64,000 nucleotides of DNA. It comes from Eudorina sp. 2006-703-Eu-15. Lineage: Eukaryota; Chlorophyta; Chlorophyceae; Chlamydomonadales; Volvocaceae. This document shows, in pieces, positions 55,833 through 64,000 of the stretch. Below the pieces are notes generated by a model. The model searched no databases and was not told the origin of the DNA. It was given only the letters and a program-made list of their open reading frames with translations. The stretch is from positions 124,001-188,000 of the forward strand of contig BDSI01000012.1 of assembly GCA_003117195.1 (NCBI GenBank). Reading direction: 5' to 3'. Each line of letters starts with the position of its first letter. Position 1 is the stretch's first letter. The translations under genes were made by a program, and so were the position numbers.

Positions 55833-58066
55833 ATGTCGGCAGTATCTTTGCGAAGTAACTTCTTTCTGCACCAGCGAACTGTCACCTCTAACCGGTTGCC
55901 ATGTCGTTTCCGGCGCGTTATTTGTCAAACAACAGCCGACAGGATTTCATCCGTTGACACGGAGCTGCAAACTTTACTCGCGCGGTTTGATACGAACGGC
56001 GACGGGCAACTAACTTATGCAGAAGTGAATGAGGCCTTGGCAGCTTGGCAGGTATGGCTAGTATGGAATTGCAAGTGAACCATGCTCAACTTTCCGATGC
56101 TTCGTACTATGTGCCGGGCTTTGACGACTTCCCGGTCGTATGCCTCGCTGCAGAGTTGTACCAATAAAAAAAACGTGGCATGCATGTCTGGCCTGTCACC
56201 GGTTTTGAGCGTTGCGTTGCGCTTTGCAGGTGCGACAGGCCCCATCCCGTACGTCTACGCCCACCCCAGCGCCAGCGCCCACAGCGGCAGCGGCAGCCGC
56301 CCCTCCGGCTCCTGCCACCTGGGATCTCCAAGTGAGTCTCCGACGAGGCTGCAGGTGGCAATGCGTGTGCGGCTGCCCCGGCGGAATCTGATGTTAGGCC
56401 CCATCCGGACAAACCGAAGATTGAACCTCCCCGTCAACGAAACCATCATCGCGCACAGCAGCGGATGCGCCGTCCATGCAGCCTCGTGATGGGGGGGCGT
56501 CCTTGTAATCTCCGTCCGCATCCGCTGCCGTGTGTAGGTGGTGAACGGCGTGCGCGCCGCGCTGGCGCGCGGGCAGAGCCCGCTGGCCGCGCTGATGTCG
56601 TACATGCGCGCCAAGCTGAGCAACCAGGGCAAGGCGCACGTGCGGTTCTCCGACCTGGTCTGGTCCTTCGTGGGCATGTTCCTGGCGGTCACGGCGCTGG
56701 GGTTCATGAACCTGCACGTGCGGACCTGGCCCGTGGTGGGCGAGTGGCACCAACAGGTGGGCGGGTCGGTGCAGGTCGGTGCGGGTCGCTGCAGGTGGCC
56801 GAGAACGCACGGGGATGGATGCTGGGTTTGTTGCTGATCCGCGCTGTCGGGCCGGGCATATGGGCTTCCCGCGCCACCGAAACCCGACTGCCGTCCCCCG
56901 CAGGGCCTTGGGCTGCTGCTGGGCTCCTTCGGCACGCTGTGCGTCCTCATCTTCGGGCGGCCGGACACGGAGGCTGTGCGGCTGTGGAACCTCCTGGTAA
57001 GCGCAGGGCAGCCCTCTGCCCCCGGCTCGCCATGATTCCCGCGGGTGTCGGCTCTCGAGCGGGGTCACGTCTGTCCGCATTGCGGGGGCGAGCGGCGTCA
57101 CGGTAGCGGCGTCACAGTCTCATCTGACTCATTGCCCCCAGACGGTCCAGCCCCAATTTAACTGCGTGTACGCACACAGAACGGCGGGTCCGTGCAATGT
57201 GCACGGCGTGGCTTCCACCGTGACCATCTCGAGTCCGGCCGAACCCCCTCCTCTTCCCCCCTTGCCTGCTGGGCTTGGGTTCCACTTCTCTTATCCTCTC
57301 CCACACACACCAATGTCCACCAATTCCCTATACATCCCCCCCCACCACCACCACCACACACACACATACACACACGGGTCTCTTACCTAAACACACACCA
57401 CCCTCCCGAACGTGGGGCAGGCCGGCCACGTGATCGCGACCGCGACGGTGCTGACGCTGCTGCACGTGCTGGGCCCCAGCGTCCTCAGCCGCGCGCTGGC
57501 CATGGCGTGCATGATCGCCGCCATGCTCTTCACCGACTCAGTGCACCCGCCCGGTGGCGCGCTGGTGCTCATGGCGGTCGACTCGGCCGCCATCCAGCGG
57601 ATGGACTGGTGCGTGGCGGGTTCACCGTATTATTAAGGATGTTACAGCGGGGCTCGCGGGCTGCGGGGGTCGCTCTTCGGGTCCGGGACAGACCCGGCGC
57701 CTTCGGGCTGTCGGCACAGATGAGAGGCGGGGCGGCTGGGCCGGCCGTGCGGAGAACAAGGCTCTCTAAAGGCTTGGATCCGCCGGGGAGTGGGCATCAG
57801 CCGTGAGCTGTGTAAGGTGTCAGCGCGGCGCGGCGCGACGGGGCTCGGGGACGCAGTGCAGCAGCAGAGGGTCGGGGCCTCCTCTGCGCCACATCCGAGA
57901 TCCGACCCACACCGCGCCGCGCCGTGCCGTGCTGGGGGCCGTCCTGGCTCCCGCCCCGCCCTCCGGCCGCAGGTGGTTCATGCTCTACCCGTCGCTGGCC
58001 GTCACGATGGCGCTGCTGCTGCCGCTGGGCGTGCTGATCAACTGGCTGAAGCGGAATGTCCGGTGA
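55833..58066 (+). CDS. EF-hand plus HPP-family membrane protein, possible plastid nitrite transporter
   Basis: Exons 55833-56051, 56230-56331, 56538-56756, 56904-56996, 57421-57608 and 57973-58066 join in frame to 304 residues. Residues 1-35 are basic and hydroxylated (MSAVSLRSNFFLHQRTVTSN), like a plastid transit peptide. A canonical EF-hand loop follows at 53-64 (DTNGDGQLTYAE) with all Ca-binding positions filled. A Pro/Ala linker (about 74-107) leads to about five membrane segments (SFVGMFLAVTALGFMNL, GLLLGSFGTLCVLIFG, IATATVLTLLHVLGPSVL, LAMACMIAAMLF, LAVTMALLLPLGVLI). The family hallmark DSVHPPGGALVLM has HPPGG at 253-257. HPP proteins of cyanobacteria and Arabidopsis chloroplasts carry nitrite; that substrate is inferred here. 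A TGTAA signal lies at 58756. Confidence 0.88.
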
Positions 58067-61000
58067 GGCGGCCCAGCGGGCGAGAATCGGGTCATGTCGG
58101 CTACGTCCCGTGTGGGCCACAGCAGCAGCAGCAGCAGCCGTGCGCCGAGGGGGAGGGCCGCCGAGTTATTCCCATGTATATGTGTTCAGAAATGGATCCC
58201 GCCCGCCCGCCCGAACCCAGGTGCAAATATTCTTACCACAGAACCTGCAAGGAAATACTGTATATGTGTATACATGTATATGTGTGTGACGTAGCAAAGG
58301 GACGTGTCCCGCGCGGACCTCCGGCATGGGCTGCCCCTGGTGATGCGCCGTGGGGAGGCAGGGGTAAGGGTCAGGGCTCCGCTGTCTCGCCAGCCCGCCA
58401 TTCCACGGGATCACTGCCGGCCATTCCTGCGCCCGTGTCGCTGTTTCGCTGTGTCGCTGTTGGTTGGCGGGTCGGGGATCGCACGAAGGCGCCCTCGAGG
58501 AGAGAGGGCAGCCGCGGGCGGAATCCGGCTCCTCCAGCTCACTTCCGCGGGCGGTGGTCCTTGGCACAAGGCCTTGTTAACCGGCCCCCATGGAGGGCTC
58601 CGTTTAACCGGCCCCTGTTAACCGGCCTTGTTAACCGGCCCCCATGGGCTCCGTTTAAAGTGCGTTCGACGAGGCCGCCTGCTGTCCATCGCTTCGCGGT
58701 TCGTTCCAGCGCTTGCTGCTTTGTGGCGCCCCGCCCACTGCATTTCCCATCCCCGTGTAATGGCCATTTGGGTTTGTTACCCCCTTGTAGGTTTGATTTC
58801 CCGGAGGCATCCGCTGCCAGTGGCGCGGCACCGTCGGGGCCGCGGCCGAAGGTGGCGTAGCGGGCGCCAAGCGAACTGGCATCTATTGTTTTGAGGCGGC
58901 TGCGGATGAGCCAGGTCGCGGGCTTTTCTGTGAGCTGGCGTGGGGCGACGACGGCCTGCGGCGGCGTGCCGGAAGGCGTTCCAGAGATGACGTTATTTAT
59001 TTGAGTCGTTGCGATTATCCGTGCGCGCAGACATCGTGATTCAACTACCTGGAGAGCTGCAATAAGGGTCAAATAAATTAAGAACAAACATGAGGCAAGT
59101 AAGAACTGTTGCGGTACGCGTGTGTAGCGGGGGCTGGTCCTGTATCCTCGGCATGAGGCCGGGCCGGTCCGTCCGCGTGCCCTCGGGCGTTACGCATATT
59201 ACGTGGTGAGCGAAGATGACATGGCGCCGCGTCAGGTGCTTCGTGACCAGCTGGGAACGGTCGTAAAGTGATCAAGTGCTGGAGGTTCGCCCAGCAGGTC
59301 TATTGGGTTATTCAGTGACCTTGCCACCTTGGGATGCTTCCCTTCATCCTGCGCGCTCAATACCATCCTCCAATGCTTCACTCATTGCCGTGCTGTCCAG
59401 TGTTTATGTGGCCGTACGGGATGGGTGTGCTGACGGCGATGCGCACCGCCTACGCGCCCATCCTCGTCTGTGTTTACTAGTCACTACCACTGGTCATATT
59501 GCGTGCGTGAACTACGCGTTTATTGCGCGGGTTCGCAGGAGGTCTAGACCCGCCGCGCCCCGTTTCGGGCTTGTTTTCCGTTTCCGTCACACCCCAGTTT
59601 ATGAGTCTGCATGCGTGCATGTGGATTCCGCTGGCTTCCGCTGATTCCGCTGGGGTCATTACTCAATAGGGCACATTGGCGCGCTCCGGCACGCGGCCGG
59701 CACGTCTCGCACCTGCGCGGCTGGTGTGTCCAGCTTTCCATGCCCGATTACCGTATGATGGTGCGCTGCGGTGCAGCGAACATCCTGTGCTGCAGACATC
59801 CAACGGAGAGCAGGCGCTGCGTCGCTTGCTTGCTTGACAGGATCACAGAACGTAACAACCGTCAAGCCTGGCGGGATTTTGCTTGGGGGCCCGGTGCAGG
59901 AGGCGCGAGGCGGGGTAGAACGGGGTAGCACGGGTGGCCCCGGCGCCCTGGGGCAGCGGCGCCGCGCTCAAGGGGGGGATCTGAGGTCCGACACTCATCC
60001 AGGGTGGGCCCTCATCCAGGCCTTGAGCTGGGGCCTGTCCCGGACCAGCGCAGCAGGGCCCAACAGGCAGTGTGGTCGCAGGTTGCGTGCGTGTGAGTGG
60101 ATCGATGCGGGTGACTAGCAGCCGCCGGCATGGTGGGCATGGCTTGCGCGGTGGGTACATTTTTAATTGTGACCACCAGTCGCATGCGGTTCACCGATGA
60201 CATACACGCCTTGCTTGTCGATGGGCATTCCAAGTCTCCAAATTGCATGATATGGTTGTTTCATTGCGTTTCTTACGACCTTCTATGAGCATTTAAAGTA
60301 ATTATCATAATAGTATTAGTCGGACGGTGATTACCTCTGTAACCAGCCAAATCCGACATACCGGTACTTCTCGCTCACCTGACCAAAGGCAGGGGGATGA
60401 CCGTGAAGAAGGCTGTTTGATTGCGACCAAAGCGCCGCCCACACACTGGTGGTAGACTGCATCGACTTTCAGTTCGGGTTTTAGCTTCTCTCAGAAAACG
60501 CCACGCGACTTGCTCCCTGTCACGAATCTTCCAGCTGCGTCATAAACATCGCCGCAGGCTCGTGTATCAAACCCAACTCGAAAACCATCTATGCCGCAGC
60601 TGTAGTGACCTTGTCAGCTTGTACTGCAAAGCAGCCCGGTCATCTCTTGTTATCCTGCAGCTCACCTTCTTTTCTACAAGCAGTTAATTCAACAGATTTA
60701 CTCTACATGACATGCATGTATGGACCTTGCTTACTCCACTCTTGTTCAAGCTTGGTCTAAGTCCTTTTTGCGATCCCGAAGCGCTGCACCCCTGCATCTT
60801 CGGTCAACTTATTGGCTATCATACGTAGTATTTACATATGGACGGTGTTCTTTTTGTACTGTCCATACTTCGAGCGTCTCGCTCAAGGCGGAGGTTATGG
60901 AGATGGCCTCAGGCTGTGGCGGCTCCGTGGCCGCAGTCCAAAACCCCCAACATGTAAGGTGAATTTGTACCATGTAACCGTAAGCACGAGGCGCTTGCTG

Positions 61001-61853
61001 TTTGCCTGTTAACCGGTACCAAAGCTTCCATTCCACGTCGATGCTAGCACCCTCATCGTGCAGAAACCGCCGCTCGCTTCAATCTCTTATGCCTACTTTG
61101 ATGTTCAGTAATGCTGCTGCAGGGCTTTCATGACGCCTTGTCGAGGTCAGGTTTTTGCCGAGAGCGAAGTCGTCAGCGCCGCCTCGTCAGTGCCGGATTA
61201 TGGATAACAGATGGTCTAATTGCATCTTCAACCTTGTTTCTGCGCAACAGCGGCGGGTGATCATGTGATACGTCCGCAACGCCTCGCATGCTTGTTAGGA
61301 TTGCAAGTGACATACGTGATCATGGGAATTCATGCTCTGGATATGGAATCCAGTTATAGGTGAGGCTCACGATTTAGGGTCACGATGTGCTTCGTTGCCA
61401 ATATGATGGACATTCGTGCCCGCCGCGCCTTTCTGGCCTCGCACAGAACCCTGTGACCATCGAAGCTTGCTGGACAAGAACCGTGGCTGAATGAAGTGCG
61501 CGAGACAAGTCTCAGTCCCACGTCGGCTATGTCGAAGACCGCTGTCATGAGCCTACGTGTCGGCCACCCACGGTCACCACAAGCTCGACGACAGCTGCCA
61601 TCGAACCCCTTGAGCAACTACTCCGATCAACGCGGACAAGGCAATTGGCCGTCTACACAGTTCACCATCACGATGGCGACGACCGCAGCCGACAAGCCTG
61701 CAAGAGCCGAGGCCGCCATTACCGTATCGCCTGAATACGGAGAAGGATACGTGGCGAAATGGGTTTGCTACTTGTAACGTCGGGGAGGTGCACCCGATGG
61801 CTTCTCGCCCTGAGCACGTTCGGGAGAGGACCACATGGCGAAAGACGTTGCTA
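58067..61853. other. Intergenic region before the satellite
   Basis: It should contain the 3' UTR of the HPP gene (TGTAA at 58756-58760). The remainder, which is AT-richer after 60240, has only short frames without recognisable features. No tRNA or transposon ends were recognised. Confidence 0.45.
58567..58661. repeat. Short TTAACCGGCC repeats
   Basis: Four copies of the core TTAACCGGCC, in longer units with CCCATGG and GCTCCGTTTAA, lie in the presumed 3' UTR of the HPP gene. Confidence 0.7.
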
Positions 61854-64000
61854 TACCATGGGGGATATTGAGGTGCCGAGGCCTGCGGGGCCCGACTTCG
61901 CGTTGCTGCGCTGCGCTTCCCGAGCTATCTGGCAAGCTCCGGGCATCATGTACCATGGGGGATATTGAGGTGCCGAGGCCTGCGGGGCCCGACCTCGCGT
62001 TGCTGTGATGCGCTTCCCGAGCTATCTGGCAAGCTCCGGGCATCATGGGTTGACCGTACCATGGGGGATACCGTACCATCGGGGATATTGAGGTGCCGAG
62101 GCCTGCGGGACCCGACCTCGCGTTGCTGCGCTGCGCTTCACGAGCTATCTGGCAAGCTCCGGGCATCATGGATTGACCGTACCATGGGGGATATTGAGGT
62201 GCCGAGGCCTGCGGGGCCCGACTTCGCGTTGCTGCGCTGCGCTTCCCGAGCTATCTGGCAAGCTCCGGGCATCATGTACCATGGGGGATATTGAGGTGCC
62301 GAGGCCTGCGGGGCCCGACCTCGCGTTGCTGTGATGCGCTTCCCGAGCTATCTGGCAAGCTCCGGGCATCATGGGTTGACCGTACCATGGGGGATACCGT
62401 ACCATCGGGGATATTGAGGTGCCGAGGCCTGCGGGACCCGACCTCGCGTTGCTGCGCTGCGCTTCACGAGCTATCTGGCAAGCTCCGGGCATCATGGATT
62501 GACCGTACCATGGGGGATATTGAGGTGCCGAGGCCTGCGGGGCCCGACCTCGCGTTGCTGCGCTGCGCTTCCCGAGCTATCTGGCAAGCTCCGGGCATCA
62601 TGGGTTGACCGTACCATGGGGGGTATTGAGGTGCCGAGGCCTGCGGGGCCCGACCTCGCGTTGCTGCGCTGCGCTTCCCGAGCTATCTGGCAAGCTCCGG
62701 GCATCATGGGTTGACCGTACCATGGGGGGTATTGAGGTGCCGAGGCCTGCGGGGCCCGACCTCGCGTTGCTGCGCTGCGCTTCCCGAGTTATCTGGCAAG
62801 CTCCGGGCATCATGGGTTGACCGTACCATGGGGGGTATTGAGGTGACGAGGCCTGCGGGGCCCGACCTCGCGTTGCTGCGCTGCGCTTCCCGAGCTATCT
62901 GGCAAGCTCCGGGCATCATGGGTTGACCGTACCATAGGGGATACCGTACCATCGGGAATATTGAAGTGCCGAGGCCTGCGGGGCCCGACCTCGCGTTGCT
63001 GCGCTGCGCTTCCCGAGCTATCTGGCAAGCTCCGGGCATCATGGGTTGACCGTACCATGGGGGATATTGAGGTGCCGAGGCCTGCGGGGCCCGACCTCGC
63101 GTTGCTGCGCTGCGCTTCACGAGCTATCTGGCAAGCTCCGGGCATCATGTACCATGGGGTATATTGAGGTGCCGAGGCCTGCGGGGCCCGACCTCGCGTT
63201 GCTGTGATGCGCTTCCCGAGCTATCTGGCAAGCTCCGGGCATCATGGGTTGACCGTACCATGGGGGGTATTGAGGTGACGAGGCCTGCGGGGCCCGACCT
63301 CGCGTTGCTGCGCTGCGCTTCCCGAGTTATCTGGCAAGCTCCGGGCATCATGGGTTGACCGTACCATGGGGGGTATTGAGGTGACGAGGCCTGCGGGGCC
63401 CGACCTCGCGTTGCTGCGCTGCGCTTCCCGAGCTATCTGGCAAGCTCCGGGCATCATGGGTTGACCGTACCATGGGGGATACGGGGATATTGAAGTGCCG
63501 AGGCCTGCGGGGCCCGACCTCGCGTTGCTGCGCTGCGCTTCCCGAGCTATCTGGCAAGCTCCGGGCATCATGGGTTGACCGTACCATGGGGGATATTGAG
63601 GTGCCGAGGCCTGCGGGGCCCGACCTCGCGTTGCTGCGCTGCGCTTCCCGAGCTATCTGGCAAGCTCCGGGCATCATGGGTTGACCGTACCATGGGGGAT
63701 ACCGTACCATCGGGGATATTGAGGTGCCGAGGCCTGCGGGGCCCGACCTCGCGTTGCTGCGCTGCGCTTCCCGAGCTATCTGGCAAGCTCCGGGCATCAT
63801 GTACCATGGGGGGTATTGAGGTGCCGAGGCCTGCGGGGCCCGACCTCGCGTTGCTGTGATGCGCTTCCCGAGCTATCTGGCAAGCTCCGGGCATCATGGG
63901 TTGACCGTACCATGGGGGGTATTGAGGTGCCGAGGCCTGCGGGGCCCGACCTCGCGTTGCTGCGCTGCGCTTCCCGAGCTATCTGGCAAGCTCCGGGCAT
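61854..64000. repeat. Satellite of about 106-bp units, at least 20 copies
   Basis: Twenty tandem copies, the last cut by the window end. Each has a core beginning GAGGTGCCGAGGCCTGCGGG and ending CAAGCTCCGGGCATCATG, joined by linkers of three lengths that give periods of about 98, 106 and 123 bases. Copies 1-3 and 4-6 are near-identical 326-bp blocks. Open frames on both strands are by-products of the repeat. Confidence 0.97.

Noticed and set aside
61768..64000. Many overlapping frames on both strands in the satellite
   Set aside because: They repeat the 106-bp unit translated in different frames and end at linker variants; no sign of selection for coding.
1..64000. CRISPR array or bacterial operons
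   Set aside because: No array of short conserved repeats with unique spacers was seen, and the genes are intron-rich eukaryotic ones. The only compact gene order is the viral segment.

Overview
The window looks like nuclear DNA of a volvocine green alga, most likely a Chlamydomonas or close relative. It has high GC, short GT-AG introns, strong third-position G/C bias, a TGTAA-type polyadenylation signal, many GC-rich low-complexity tracts, and algal gene families (octotricopeptide/RAP protein, VTC2, CEP76). The exact species cannot be fixed from the sequence.

Layout. (1) 1-7463: right part of an integrated, decaying Polinton-like virus. All genes are on the plus strand: a frame-broken upstream ORF, two tandem double-jelly-roll-type major capsid proteins (the first with one frame break), a small ORF, a penton/minor capsid protein, a Gly/Ala-rich small protein interrupted by a tRNA-related repeat, and a distal trio of compact small ORFs. 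(2) 7464-9327: a truncated, decayed duplicate of part of the next gene, lying directly against the viral DNA. (3) 10754-26933, minus strand: a very long octotricopeptide-type gene with about 14 repeats and a C-terminal RAP domain, behind a 7.7-kb low-complexity first exon. (4) 28828-30912, plus: VTC2, GDP-L-galactose phosphorylase, the committed step of ascorbate synthesis. (5) 36224-40204, minus: a seven-exon single-domain cyclophilin with a 1.1-kb GGGGAT/poly-G tract in its last intron. (6) 41212-46444, plus: CEP76, a centriolar protein, twelve exons and 663 residues. (7) 48108-53796, minus: a secretory-pathway GT61-family glycosyltransferase, nine exons and 794 residues. (8) 55833-58066, plus: a plastid-targeted-looking protein joining one EF-hand to an HPP membrane domain. 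(9) 61854 to the end: a satellite with a 106-bp unit and higher-order structure.

The host genes do not form an obvious pathway. They read as an ordinary gene neighbourhood that has been hit by a viral integration, a segmental duplication and satellite expansion. Exon models for VTC2, cyclophilin, CEP76, the glycosyltransferase and the HPP protein were built by hand from splice sites and reading phase. Every junction keeps frame, which is strong internal support. The RAP gene is resolved only in part.
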